A stretch of 64,000 bases of DNA from JAICXG01 sp036825615 (lineage in GTDB: Bacteria; Verrucomicrobiota; Verrucomicrobiia; Chthoniobacterales; UBA10450). Position numbers and translations under genes: made by a program. Of this stretch, positions 1-8,890 are shown one piece after another (position 1 is the stretch's first letter; every line of letters starts with the position of its first letter). The notes under the pieces are model-generated. The model worked only from the letters and a program-made list of their open reading frames with translations. It searched no databases and was not told where the DNA came from. The stretch spans positions 1 through 64,000 of the forward strand of contig DAISXY010000008.1 in assembly GCA_036825615.1 (NCBI GenBank). Direction: 5' to 3'.

Positions 1-411
<411 letters not shown>

Positions 412-484
412 GGGGGCATAGCTCAGTTGGTAGAGCGCCAGCTTTGCAAGCTGGAAGTCAGGGGTTCGAATCCCCTTGCCTCCA
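412..484 (+). tRNA. tRNA-Ala (anticodon TGC)
   Basis: A full cloverleaf is visible: acceptor GGGGGCA (412-418) pairs with TGCCTCC (477-483) with one G-U pair, D arm GCTC/GAGC, anticodon stem CCAGC/GCTGG around TTTGCAA with TGC at 445-447, and T arm AGGGG-TTCGAAT-CCCCT. The discriminator is A. CCA is not encoded. The next feature is a protein gene on the other strand, not 23S rRNA. Confidence 0.97.
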
Positions 485-521
485 AAATCCGCCTCAGCCA
501 GGCGTCACTCTGCCGGTACTG

Positions 522-1145
522 CTAGAAAAGAATGCCAAGCCCGATATTTCCGCCTACCGAATCAACGCCGCGATTGGGGAGTTTGATTGAAGCATTGGAG
601 ATGTGGCGATATCCAGCTTCGAGCACGAATGAGGTGCGCCGATTGAGCATGAAGCGCAGCCCGCCCGTGCCTTGAAGGTTGAACTCGACCGGCAGACTCA
701 CGAGCCCGCGCGATTCGCGTTCCGAGATGTCGGTGTAAACGCCGCCCCCGCCAATCTGCATGTAAGGAATGATCCTCGCATGCGGTTGAATGAAATTATA
801 GCGGATGAACAAGGTCCCGCCGGCTTCAACGCTGCCCGGTCCCTGAAAGATTCCGCCGCCAAAAACTTCGCCGAGAAACTCCCAGTTGCCGGCGAAAAAG
901 CCGGAGCCGCGTGGATCGGTCAGCATCACCCCGAGGCGCAGACTCTGGACCGCGAGATCGATTGACGGTCCGTCGTTGTCGCCCCGATCGAAAAAGTAAA
1001 AGAGGCCGGTGACTTCCTGGAATTCGTGCCCGCCTTTTATGAAAACATCAGTTGGGGCTTGGCTGACGACTTCTGATGGCTCGGTGCCGGCAACGCTGAA
1101 AGTCGCGAGCAGCAACTCAAGCGTAAGAATTAGGAGTATTCGCAT
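522..1145 (-). CDS. PagL-like lipid A deacylase (acyloxyacyl hydrolase family)
   Basis: 207 aa. Residues 1-20 form a signal peptide (MRILLILTLELLLATFSVAG), so this is an outer-membrane candidate. The C-terminal half is rich in alternating aromatic/aliphatic strands and carries YRHISNA near residue 181. This matches the His-x-Ser-Asn motif of PagL-type lipid A 3-O-deacylases, which remove the 3-position acyl chain of lipid A. In PagL the catalytic Glu lies 14 residues after the His. Here that place is taken by Asp (PNRGVDS). The protein ends in ...GLGILF, an acceptable beta-barrel end. Monocistronic, convergent with tRNA-Ala. The fold assignment is good; whether the enzyme is active is open because of the Asp. 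Confidence 0.75.
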   Translation of the reverse strand: MRILLILTLELLLATFSVAGTEPSEVVSQAPTDVFIKGGHEFQEVTGLFYFFDRGDNDGPSIDLAVQSLRLGVMLTDPRGSGFFAGNWEFLGEVFGGGIFQGPGSVEAGGTLFIRYNFIQPHARIIPYMQIGGGGVYTDISERESRGLVSLPVEFNLQGTGGLRFMLNRRTSFVLEAGYRHISNASIKLPNRGVDSVGGNIGLGILF

Positions 1146-1180
1146 GCGCGCGGCGAATCAAATTCCGGCGCGAGAGGTTG

Positions 1181-2074
1181 TCAATTTCCGCGACCTGCCC
1201 CGTAATGGTTTCGGACGTATTCCTCGACCGCCTCGCGCCAGTCACGCGGGGCCGTTCCGGTCAGCCGCTCGTATTTTTCCGTTGCAAGGACGCTGTAGAC
1301 CGGGCGCCGGGCGACAAAATTCTTCATCTCGCCTAACGACAACGGCCGTACGATTCTGGCGGTCATGGGCACTCTGTGGCGCCGGCAGCAATCGAGCGCC
1401 CACTGTGCGTATTCCTGCCAGCTGCACGCGCCCCGGTTCGCGAGATGGAGAATCCCTGCGACTGAGCGGTCACTTAGCACCGGTCGGAGGAGGGCAGCGA
1501 TGTCGTGCGTGTAGGTAGGCGTGGAAAACTTGTCCGCCACCGCCGCCACGTCCTCCTCGGCGCGGGCGCGTTTCAGGATCGCGTCGACAAAGCTCGGCCG
1601 GTCTGGTCCGAAGACCCAGGAGACGCGAATCACGAGCGCGTCCGGGTTTTCCTCCAGCACCTGCGCTTCTCCAGCCTGCTTCGATTCGCCATAGACACTG
1701 ATCGGCACGGCGCGGTCCTCTTCGGTGTAGGGCAAACGCTTTTCTCCATCGAAGACATAGTCGGTGCTGACATGGACAAAGCGCGCGCGCTTTTTGGCGC
1801 AGATCTGGGCGAGGACCCGGGGCGCCTCCGCGTTCAGGCGCAAGGCATCAGCTCGATGGTCCTCGCAATAATCTACATTCGTTAGGGCAGCGGCATTGAT
1901 CAGGATCTCGAACTGAAGTCCTTCGAGTGTGGAGCGCAGATTCTCGAGCTGCCCGAGGTCCAGCTGCGCGTGATTGAACCCAGTCACCTCGCAGGCTTGC
2001 CCAAGTTCGCGCACGAGTGCGGCGCCGAGTCGTCCGCCGGCGCCGATCACAATCAACCTGCTTCCTGGCTTCAT
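1181..2074 (-). CDS. rfbD: dTDP-4-dehydrorhamnose reductase (RmlD family)
   Basis: 297 aa, the usual RmlD length. An N-terminal Rossmann motif GAGGRLG (residues 12-18) binds NAD(P)H. INAAALTNVDYCE, VSTDYVFDG and the catalytic YGESK (Tyr-x3-Lys) follow in RmlD order. The enzyme makes the last reduction to dTDP-L-rhamnose, a precursor of surface polysaccharide. No other rml gene is adjacent, so a related sugar-nucleotide reductase role cannot be excluded. Two copies of the dispersed 9-mer family lie in or near the gene: 1331 (coding SLG) and the one-base variant at 1879; an exact copy lies just upstream at 2128. Divergent from ku. Confidence 0.85.
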   Translation of the reverse strand: MKPGSRLIVIGAGGRLGAALVRELGQACEVTGFNHAQLDLGQLENLRSTLEGLQFEILINAAALTNVDYCEDHRADALRLNAEAPRVLAQICAKKRARFVHVSTDYVFDGEKRLPYTEEDRAVPISVYGESKQAGEAQVLEENPDALVIRVSWVFGPDRPSFVDAILKRARAEEDVAAVADKFSTPTYTHDIAALLRPVLSDRSVAGILHLANRGACSWQEYAQWALDCCRRHRVPMTARIVRPLSLGEMKNFVARRPVYSVLATEKYERLTGTAPRDWREAVEEYVRNHYGAGRGN

Positions 2075-2172
2075 CAGGGCAAGAAAGCCGCTGGCTGAGT
2101 TTGTTCAACAACCCAGGCGCCGCGGCATCGTTAGGCTTGACCTGGCCTGATATTAGCTGACGGTTCCAAACC

Positions 2173-3033
2173 ATGCGCGCGATCTGGAAGGGCAGCATTA
2201 ACTTCGGTCTCGTCTATATCCCGGTTTCGGTTTATCCGGCGACGAAAGAGGAGAAGATCAGTTTCCGCCAGCTGCGAAAAAGCGATCTGAGTCCGATCCG
2301 TTACAAGAAAGTTGCCGAGGCTGACCAGAAGGAAGTCCCAGCCGATCAAATCGTGAAGGGTTTCGAGTACGAGAAGGGCAAATGGGTCACGCTGACCGAT
2401 GAAGATTTTGAAAAGGTGCAGATCGAATCGACCCACTCGATCGAGATCACCGATTTCGTCGAGCAAACGCAGATCAACCCGAAGTTTTTCCACAAACCCT
2501 ATTTCCTCGAGCCGCAGAAAGGAGGCGAGAAAGCTTACGCCCTCCTCCATAAGGCGCTGACCGAGTCGGGCCGGATCGGGATTGCCAAGGTCGCGATCCA
2601 GAAACGCGAGTATCTCGCCGCGGTCAAACCTGACGGGCTGTTTCTGATTCTCGAACTGATGCACTTCGCGCAGGAGGTGCTCGAACCGACGGCCTTGAAC
2701 AGTGGCTCGGATCGTGCCGTCTCCTCGCAGGAGCTGAAGATGGCGACCGCGTTGATCGACGCCATGACGAGCGACTGGGACCCGCACAAGTACAAGGACC
2801 AGTATCAAAACGCGCTCCTGCAGTTAATCGAAGAGAAGGCGCAGAAGCGGACGCCGGCGCCCAAACCGGCCGCGCCTCGGATGCAACCGAACGTCATTGA
2901 TATGGTCGCGGTCTTGCAACAAAGCCTGCAACGCGCGGGGACAAAAAAGAGCGGCGGGAGCAACGGCCGCTCCAGTTCCGCACGCAAAACTGCTGCCCTC
3001 GTCAAACGCAAGCGCCGGTCCGTCGCGGCCTAG
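2173..3033 (+). CDS. ku: Ku DNA end-binding protein (NHEJ)
   Basis: 286 aa, typical of bacterial Ku. The N-terminus MRAIWKGSINFGLVYIPV is the family signature and continues through the beta-barrel core that encircles DNA ends. The C-terminus (about 225-286) is Lys/Arg/Ser-rich, as in the tails that bind DNA and recruit LigD. Bacterial Ku homodimers bind double-strand breaks and recruit ligase D for non-homologous end joining, often in stationary or dried cells. No ligD, polymerase or primase gene is in the window, so the partner must lie elsewhere. The ATG at 2173 gives the standard Ku N-terminus. Confidence 0.95.
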   Translation: MRAIWKGSINFGLVYIPVSVYPATKEEKISFRQLRKSDLSPIRYKKVAEADQKEVPADQIVKGFEYEKGKWVTLTDEDFEKVQIESTHSIEITDFVEQTQINPKFFHKPYFLEPQKGGEKAYALLHKALTESGRIGIAKVAIQKREYLAAVKPDGLFLILELMHFAQEVLEPTALNSGSDRAVSSQELKMATALIDAMTSDWDPHKYKDQYQNALLQLIEEKAQKRTPAPKPAAPRMQPNVIDMVAVLQQSLQRAGTKKSGGSNGRSSSARKTAALVKRKRRSVAA

Positions 3034-3120
3034 GAGTTTCACATTCTTCTCCGCCGGCGCGACCGGCGCGCGCGAGCCTCTATTGTGGAGGAACTCTTCT
3101 TTTCAAAGATCTTTCGCGAT

Positions 3121-3141
3121 CATAATGCGGCCGTCATTATG
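3121..3141. promoter_or_regulatory. Inverted repeat upstream of the response regulator
   Basis: CATAATG (3121-3127) and CATTATG (3135-3141) form a perfect 7-bp inverted repeat around a CGGCCG-containing centre, about 90 bases before the response regulator start. The AT-rich half-sites stand out in this GC-rich region. It could be an operator for the regulator or another factor; no -35/-10 pair can be called securely. Confidence 0.35.
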
Positions 3142-3229
3142 GCGACGAAGAGACGTCGCTACTCTCCTCGGCCGGGAGCTTTGCTCTCGGCGCGACCCGC
3201 TCGTATGCTAAAACCATAAGTTCGCACGC

Positions 3230-3901
3230 ATGCACGTCCTGATTGTCGAAGATGAGCAGAAGATCGCCGCCTTTATCCGGCGGGGCCTGATGGAGCACGG
3301 ATTTGTGGTCGATGTCGCGGCCGATGGGGAACAGGGGCTGGAATATGCGCTCAGCCGAAAAATGGACCTGATCATTCTCGATGTCCTCTTGCCCAAGCGC
3401 GACGGCTGGTGGCTCATGACCGAGCTGCGCAAGGCCGGTGTCCACACCCCCGTGCTTTTCCTGACCGCGCGCGACAGCGTGCCCGATCGGGTGAAAGGAT
3501 TTGACCTCGGGGCGGATGATTACCTGACCAAGCCGTTTCACTTTTCCGAACTGCTCGCGCGGGTGCGTTCGCTCCTGCGGCGCGCTCCGGAACGACGCGA
3601 CGAGGCGATCACCGTGGGCGATCTCGAGATTGATCAACGCCGCCACAAGGTGACGCGAGCCGGCCAGGTCCTGAACCTCACTCCGAAGGAGTTTGCCCTC
3701 CTCCTGTTTCTCGCTGCCTCACCGGGGGATATCGTTTCGCGGACCGAGATCGTCGAGCACGTCTGGGACATCAATTTCGACACCGGCACCAATGTGGTGG
3801 ACGTGATGATGCGGCGCCTGCGCGCAAAAGTGGACGATCCTTTTGAGAAGAAGCTGATTCAGACGATCCGCGGAGTCGGATATGTCCTCAAGGCCGATTG
3901 A
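3230..3901 (+). CDS. OmpR-family response regulator
   Basis: 223 aa. Receiver domain at 1-115: acidic pair VEDEQ, phospho-acceptor Asp in LIILDVLLPKRDGW (about residue 51), Thr in LTARD and Lys in YLTKPFHF. A winged-helix OmpR/PhoB DNA-binding domain follows (about 127-220, LNLTPKEFALL...TIRGVGYVLKAD). It acts in the cytoplasm as the partner of the kinase that begins inside its last codons (20-bp overlap), so the two are translationally coupled. The pair resembles CusRS/CopRS-type envelope or metal sensing systems by kinase layout, but no metal gene is adjacent, so the stimulus is unknown. Confidence 0.93.
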   Translation: MHVLIVEDEQKIAAFIRRGLMEHGFVVDVAADGEQGLEYALSRKMDLIILDVLLPKRDGWWLMTELRKAGVHTPVLFLTARDSVPDRVKGFDLGADDYLTKPFHFSELLARVRSLLRRAPERRDEAITVGDLEIDQRRHKVTRAGQVLNLTPKEFALLLFLAASPGDIVSRTEIVEHVWDINFDTGTNVVDVMMRRLRAKVDDPFEKKLIQTIRGVGYVLKAD

Positions 3902-5363
3902 TTCGCTCCTCGCCCTGGAGGCGCGCCTCACCCAAGGCTGGTCGATTGCGGGGCGATTGGTGCTTTTTTTCACCGTCGTCGCAGCGGCCCTGCTGGTCTT
4001 GATGTTTGGCGGCGCCTACTGGGTGGTGGTGAAACATTTCGAGCACGATAACGACCGTTACATCACCGATAAGCTCGCCGCGATTCGAGCTGATATGGCA
4101 GCCGACAACAGCGGACCGGAGTCACTCGATCGCGAGCTCAAGATTATTCGTGCCGCCGACAAGACTTATGCCGTCCGCGTTCTCGATGAGACGGGCAAGG
4201 TCGCGGCGGAAAGTCCAAACATGCGAAAAGCCCTGCCCATCGAAGTTTTTCCCAAAACGCTCTCAATACGCGGGCAGCGGCCGACGACCCTGATTTACCA
4301 CGGGCGCAGGGGCAAAATCTTCGCGCTTGTCACCTCGCCGGTGATGCTGGGGAACCGCAATCTCACCATTCAGCTCGCGCAGGAACGCACCCACGATGCA
4401 CGGTTCGCCGGGCGCTTTGCCGGGCTCCTCGTAGCCATGGGCGTCTGCGCCATTGTCACCTCCGCCGGTATTGCCCTGCTCGTGGCGCGTCGCAGCCTTT
4501 GGCCACTGAAGAAACTCGCAAACACAATCGAGCGCACAGGCGCGACTCGCCTCAACGAACGCGTCCCGGTCGCCGACTGGCCGGAGGAATTGCAGCCCCT
4601 GGCGATTGGCTTCAACAAAATGCTCGCCCGCCTCGAGGACTCCTTCACCAGAATGTCGCATTTCTCAGCCGATCTCGCCCATGAACTGCGCACCCCGATC
4701 GCGATCCTGCGCGGCGAGGCGGAAGGAGTCCTGACCCGCCCGCGAACCGCCGATGAATACCGCGAGGTCATCGAATCGAGCATGGAAGAACTGCAGCGCC
4801 TTTCGGTCATGATCGATAACCTGCTTTTTCTCGCGCGGGCGGAAACGACCGCGTCCTTTAAGCTCAGCCATTTCGACGGGCGTGCCGCCTTGAATGAGAT
4901 CAGCGAATTTTACGAGGCCGTCGCGCAGGACAAAGGCGTCGCGATCGAGTGCCGCGGGCAGGCAAAAATTTATGCCGAGCCGGTCCTGTTCCGGCGCGCC
5001 TTGATCAACCTGATCACGAACGCGCTGCGTTTCACTGCTTCCGGCGGGCAGATTACCGTCTCGCTCCGGCAAATCAACGGCAGCAGCGAAGTCGCCGTCG
5101 CGGACACCGGCACCGGAATTCGTTCGGAAGACATTCCGGATGTTTTCAATCGGTTTTTCCGTGCCAACGGTACTCGCACGGCCGAGGGCACCGGGCTTGG
5201 GCTTGCGATCGTCAAGTCGATCATGCAATTGCACAAGGGCGAGGTTGCCGTGCAGAGCGAGTTGGGCAAGGGCACGCTCGTTACGCTCTCTTTTCCAAAT
5301 TCCGACGGAGGCAAGCTGCCGGCCGCGCCGGAGCTTGCCCAGGCCGGCGCCGGCGGGGCTTAG
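3882..5363 (+). CDS. Membrane sensor histidine kinase
   Basis: 493 aa. The first membrane segment is near residues 24-48 (LVLFFTVVAAALLVLMFGGAYWV broken by only a few polar residues), followed by a periplasmic loop of about 140 residues and a second segment near 185-205 (GLLVAMGVCAIVTSAGIALL). A HAMP linker follows, then HisKA with FSADLAHELRTPIAIL (phospho-His) and HATPase_c with N box NLITNALRF, G1 VADTGTGI and G2 GTGLGLAIVKSI. It phosphorylates the regulator encoded just upstream. The ATG at 3882 overlaps that gene by 20 bp. A GCGGGA...TCCCGC hairpin (5362-5380) lies at the end of the gene, without a clear T run. Confidence 0.93.
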   Translation: MSSRPIDSLLALEARLTQGWSIAGRLVLFFTVVAAALLVLMFGGAYWVVVKHFEHDNDRYITDKLAAIRADMAADNSGPESLDRELKIIRAADKTYAVRVLDETGKVAAESPNMRKALPIEVFPKTLSIRGQRPTTLIYHGRRGKIFALVTSPVMLGNRNLTIQLAQERTHDARFAGRFAGLLVAMGVCAIVTSAGIALLVARRSLWPLKKLANTIERTGATRLNERVPVADWPEELQPLAIGFNKMLARLEDSFTRMSHFSADLAHELRTPIAILRGEAEGVLTRPRTADEYREVIESSMEELQRLSVMIDNLLFLARAETTASFKLSHFDGRAALNEISEFYEAVAQDKGVAIECRGQAKIYAEPVLFRRALINLITNALRFTASGGQITVSLRQINGSSEVAVADTGTGIRSEDIPDVFNRFFRANGTRTAEGTGLGLAIVKSIMQLHKGEVAVQSELGKGTLVTLSFPNSDGGKLPAAPELAQAGAGGA

Positions 5364-5433
5364 CGGGAGAAAATTTCCCGCCGCCGATGGATTCTCCGCT
5401 CTGTTCGTGCATAGTTGCGGGCGCTTTTTCGCC

Positions 5434-6867
5434 ATGAAAGCAACGCCCGGGATCGTTTCACTTTTCGCCTGCTTCAGCCTGCAGTGCGCTTCTGCCTACG
5501 TCCTCGAAGGACAAAGCTGGACGCGCGATCGCACCGTGCAGTATCAGCTCGCGCTCGGGGGGCCGACTTCACTTATCGACGGCTTCGCCTCCTTCAATGA
5601 ATCAGCCGCCGATGCCCTTAACGTCTGGAACACCTATCTCGCCCATCTCCATTGCACCAGTGTCCTCAGTTCTCCCGTCGCCAAGATGGGCGGTGATGAC
5701 GAGAACTCGGTATTTTTTTCCGAGAACATCTATGGCGACAAATTCGGCTCCGGCGTCCTCGCTATCACGCTCATGAATTTTCGCGATTCGGTCATGGAGG
5801 AAAGCGACACCATCTTCAACACCGCATTTTCCTGGAATTCGTATCGCGGTCCGCTCCTGCCCAGTTATGTCGATTTTCACCGGGTTGCAATTCATGAATT
5901 CGGCCACAGCCTCGGGCTCGATCATCCCGACGATCATGGGCAGCACGTCGTCGCGATCATGAATTCGCACGCCGGCGACATCGACACCGTGCAGCCGGAC
6001 GACATCGCCGGGATCGAGTCGCTCTACAATCAGGGCCCGCCGTATCAAACCGTTCCGTCCGGCCCGGTGCTGGCAAACCTTTCGACGCGGGCTCTGATCG
6101 GCACCGGCGATAATGTTCTGATCGGCGGTTTCATTGTTCAGGGCTCCCAGCCGGCCACACTCATCCTGCGCGCGATCGGGTATTCGCTCTCCGCGCTCGG
6201 GTTTGCCAACGCGATGTTCGACCCCACGATCACGCTCTATGATTCCAATCAGCAGCAAATCGCGACCAACGACGATTGGGCTTTCACCGGCACAACGGCT
6301 GAAACCATCGGGAGCTATCATCTCGATCCACCCAACAGCCGCGAGTCCGCCCTGTATGTCACCCTCCAGCCCGGCGCCTACACGGTAGTCGTGCAGGGCT
6401 TTTCCGATTCGCAAACGCCCCCAACCCCGGGAATCGGGCTGGTTGAACTCTACGACCTTCAGACCAATGGCGGGCGCGCCGGCAACATCTCGAGCCGCGG
6501 CCAGGTTCTCGGCGGCGACAACATCCTTATCGGTGGGTTCATCATCGGCGGGACCGACCCGAAAACGATCACGGCGCGCGGCCTCGGCCCGTCGTTAGGC
6601 GGAAGCGGGGTTGCGGATCCGCTCCCCGATCCGACGCTCGAGTTACGCGACGCGAACGGCGATCTCGTGCAATCAAATGACGATTGGCAGCAGGGTGCCG
6701 ACGCCGACATGATCAGCCAGGAAGGTCTTGCCCCGACTAGCCCGAAAGAGGCTGCGCTGCTCGCCACCCTCAACCCCGACGCCTACACCGTCTTGCTAAG
6801 CGGCGCGAACGGCGCTACCGGCACGGCGCTGGTGGAGATTTACGATAACAGTCCCCCGCCGCCCTGA
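5434..6867 (+). CDS. Secreted matrixin-type zinc metalloprotease with two C-terminal repeats
   Basis: 477 aa from the ATG at 5434. The frame is open further upstream into the kinase gene, but only this start gives a signal peptide (MKATPGIVSLFACFSLQCASA). The catalytic domain has the metzincin zinc motif HEFGHSLGLDH (about 150-160) and a downstream Met in VAIMNSH (Met-turn), as in matrixins. After about residue 205 come two similar repeats of roughly 130 residues, each with (D)N(V/I)LIGGF(I) and R...G.SL cores. Such repeats are very common in secreted proteins of Chthoniobacterales and look like adhesion or surface-display domains. Probably extracellular degradation of protein; the substrate is not predictable. 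Confidence 0.85.
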   Translation: MKATPGIVSLFACFSLQCASAYVLEGQSWTRDRTVQYQLALGGPTSLIDGFASFNESAADALNVWNTYLAHLHCTSVLSSPVAKMGGDDENSVFFSENIYGDKFGSGVLAITLMNFRDSVMEESDTIFNTAFSWNSYRGPLLPSYVDFHRVAIHEFGHSLGLDHPDDHGQHVVAIMNSHAGDIDTVQPDDIAGIESLYNQGPPYQTVPSGPVLANLSTRALIGTGDNVLIGGFIVQGSQPATLILRAIGYSLSALGFANAMFDPTITLYDSNQQQIATNDDWAFTGTTAETIGSYHLDPPNSRESALYVTLQPGAYTVVVQGFSDSQTPPTPGIGLVELYDLQTNGGRAGNISSRGQVLGGDNILIGGFIIGGTDPKTITARGLGPSLGGSGVADPLPDPTLELRDANGDLVQSNDDWQQGADADMISQEGLAPTSPKEAALLATLNPDAYTVLLSGANGATGTALVEIYDNSPPPP

Positions 6868-6880
6868 TCACCGCCGCTCG

Positions 6881-7702
6881 TTAGGCCTGACCCATCTCGC
6901 GGCCGCGCGCGCTCGCCGCTTCAACCGCGGCGCTTAATCCCGCCATCGTTCCGCGACGCTCCATTTCCGCGAGCCCGACCGCGGTGGTCCCGCCGGGCGT
7001 GATCACCATGCGGCGCAATTCTTCCGGCGAGCGCCCGCTCTCGCGCGCGAGCTGGGCCGCGCCGCGCACCGTTTGGATGGCCAGGCCTAACGAAACCTCC
7101 GCCGGCAACCCGCAGTTGCTCCCGCCGGCGGCGAGCGCTTCGATCACGCTGTAAACGAACGCCGGGCCGCTCCCGGCCAGCGCCGTGACTGGGTCGATTT
7201 GTTCGTCTGTCACCTCGGCGACAAAACCGATCGAGGAAAAAATCTCCTGCGCCGCGGCAAAATCCTCGTCCGTCGTCCTCCTGCCACGCGCCAGCGCGGT
7301 CGCGGCCTGACAAACCGCGGCGGGCGTGTTGGTCATTGCGCGCATGAAGCGCGCCGGCGCCTTTGCTTCCAGGCTCGCGAGCCGGATTCCCGCCGCGAGT
7401 GAGATCACGAGCTTCCCCTCCAATAGCGTCGCGATTTCCTCCAGCACGGGCAAGACGACGGCGGGTTTTACCCCGATCAGAATCCGCTCGGCTTTGCTCG
7501 CGACCTCCGCATTGTCGGCAGTCAGATCCACGCCTGCGTCGCCTCCGAGCGCAGTCCGCACCTCGTCGTTAGGCTCGCTCACCAGGATCTCGCCCGCCGG
7601 ACAAAATCCCGACCGCACCAGCCCGCGCACAACCGAGCCGGCAAGCTTGCCTCCGCCAATAAACCCGAGCCGATACCGCGGCGCGCCAGATTGTAAACTC
7701 AT
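6881..7702 (-). CDS. proC: Pyrroline-5-carboxylate reductase
   Basis: 273 aa from the ATG at 7702 (MSLQSGAPRYRLGFIGGGKLAG). The frame is open further upstream but that part is not conserved-looking. The Rossmann motif GFIGGGKLAG and the C-terminal dimer domain (TALAGSGPAFVYSVIEAL, then TPGGTTAVGLAEME) are diagnostic. It reduces P5C to L-proline with NAD(P)H. Divergent from nadA with a 21-bp gap, so the two share a very short promoter region. Its stop codon TAA lies inside a TCGTTAGGC motif (6878). Two more copies lie inside the gene (7085 coding VSLGLA; 7566 read as EPND). Confidence 0.95.
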   Translation of the reverse strand: MSLQSGAPRYRLGFIGGGKLAGSVVRGLVRSGFCPAGEILVSEPNDEVRTALGGDAGVDLTADNAEVASKAERILIGVKPAVVLPVLEEIATLLEGKLVISLAAGIRLASLEAKAPARFMRAMTNTPAAVCQAATALARGRRTTDEDFAAAQEIFSSIGFVAEVTDEQIDPVTALAGSGPAFVYSVIEALAAGGSNCGLPAEVSLGLAIQTVRGAAQLARESGRSPEELRRMVITPGGTTAVGLAEMERRGTMAGLSAAVEAASARGREMGQA

Positions 7703-7723
7703 ACGAAGACCGCATATTAGCCG

Positions 7724-8674
7724 ATGGTAAGCGCAGGTGTAAATTTCGGTCTCGATCTGGCCGAGGAAATCACCGCCCTCAAACGCGAGCGCAACGCCGT
7801 CATTCTCGCCCACAACTACCAGGTGCCGGAGATCCAGGACGTGGCCGATTTCGTCGGCGATTCGTTAGGCTTGAGCTTTCAGGCCGCCAAAACTGAGGCG
7901 GAAGTGATTCTCTTTTGCGGGGTGCATTTCATGGCCGAGACCGCGAAAATTCTCAATCCGGACAAGAAGGTCATCCTTCCCGATCTCGACGCCGGCTGCT
8001 CGCTTTCCGAATCCTGTCCGCCGGACAAGCTGGCGCAGTTCCTCGCCCGCAACGCAGACAAAAACTACTACGTCATCGCCTACATCAATTGCAGCGCCGG
8101 GGTTAAAGCGCTCGCCGATGTCATCTGCACGAGCGGCAACGCGGAGAAGATCGTCCGGGCCGCGCCGGGAGATCGCAATCTCCTCTTCGTTCCCGACCAA
8201 AATCTCGGCGCATGGGTGATCGAGCGCACCGGGCGCAAGATGGATTTGTGGCAGGGCAACTGTTACGTCCACGTCGAGTTTACCGCCCGCAGCATTGCCG
8301 CGATCCGGGCCCGGCATCCCAGCGCGCCCGTCGTCGCCCACCCCGAGTGCGCCTATGCCGTGCGCTTGCTTGCCGATGAAATTTGTTCGACCGAAAAGAT
8401 GGTCACCTACTGCCGCGAATCGCCCGCGACGGAAATCATTGTCGTGACCGAGGCCGGAATGCTGCACCGGCTGAAAAACGAAGTTCCGGACAAGCTTTTC
8501 ATTCCGGGGCCGACCGAACGTTGCGCCTGCGCCGAGTGCCGGTTCATGAAGCTGAACACGCTCGAGAAAGCGCACGCTGCTCTCCGCAATCTCGAGCCTG
8601 AGATCATTCTCCCCGAACCGCTGCGCGCCCGCGCGGAGCAACCGATCCGGTGCATGCTCGAGCTGAGTCGTTAG
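7724..8674 (+). CDS. nadA: Quinolinate synthase NadA
   Basis: 316 aa. The pattern is that of NadA: AHNYQVPEIQDVADFVGDS near the start, the first cluster Cys region (CGVHFMAETAKIL), DLDAGCSLSESC, YINCSAGVKALADVICTSGNA, VAHPEC and a final CACAECRFMKLNTLEKA. The conserved cysteines ligate the [4Fe-4S] cluster used to condense iminoaspartate with dihydroxyacetone phosphate to quinolinate in NAD synthesis. nadB and nadC are not in the window. A motif copy at 7862 codes Ser-Leu-Gly in DSLGLS with the TTA codon. The 216 bases after the gene hold only short hairpins and no gene. Confidence 0.96.
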   Translation: MVSAGVNFGLDLAEEITALKRERNAVILAHNYQVPEIQDVADFVGDSLGLSFQAAKTEAEVILFCGVHFMAETAKILNPDKKVILPDLDAGCSLSESCPPDKLAQFLARNADKNYYVIAYINCSAGVKALADVICTSGNAEKIVRAAPGDRNLLFVPDQNLGAWVIERTGRKMDLWQGNCYVHVEFTARSIAAIRARHPSAPVVAHPECAYAVRLLADEICSTEKMVTYCRESPATEIIVVTEAGMLHRLKNEVPDKLFIPGPTERCACAECRFMKLNTLEKAHAALRNLEPEIILPEPLRARAEQPIRCMLELSR

Positions 8675-8890
8675 CTGAAGCCGGGACCGCTGATCCCGAA
8701 CGCCGAGGGTATCGGCGAAAAAGAGCGACCCGCGCCACCAACCCCAAAGATGACGCGGGCCTTTTGTTCCCCCCAGAACGTCTTTTATTTTTCGGGACGC
8801 TTGCGCATCCCGTCCACTAACGAGACCGAGTAAAAGCAGAGCCTGTGCCACACCGCCGGACGCTGCCCTGGGTCGATCGCCCCATCAGAC

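Noticed and set aside
485..1200. 23S rRNA after tRNA-Ala
   Set aside because: The sequence encodes a clear PagL-like protein and RmlD on the minus strand; no 23S 5' consensus is present.
5140..5433. Upstream extension of the matrixin frame into the kinase gene
   Set aside because: Arg/Ser-rich shadow coding; the signal peptide begins only at 5434.
7865..8851. Minus-strand frame opposite nadA (328 codons)
   Set aside because: No recognisable domain; nadA on plus has all family cysteines.
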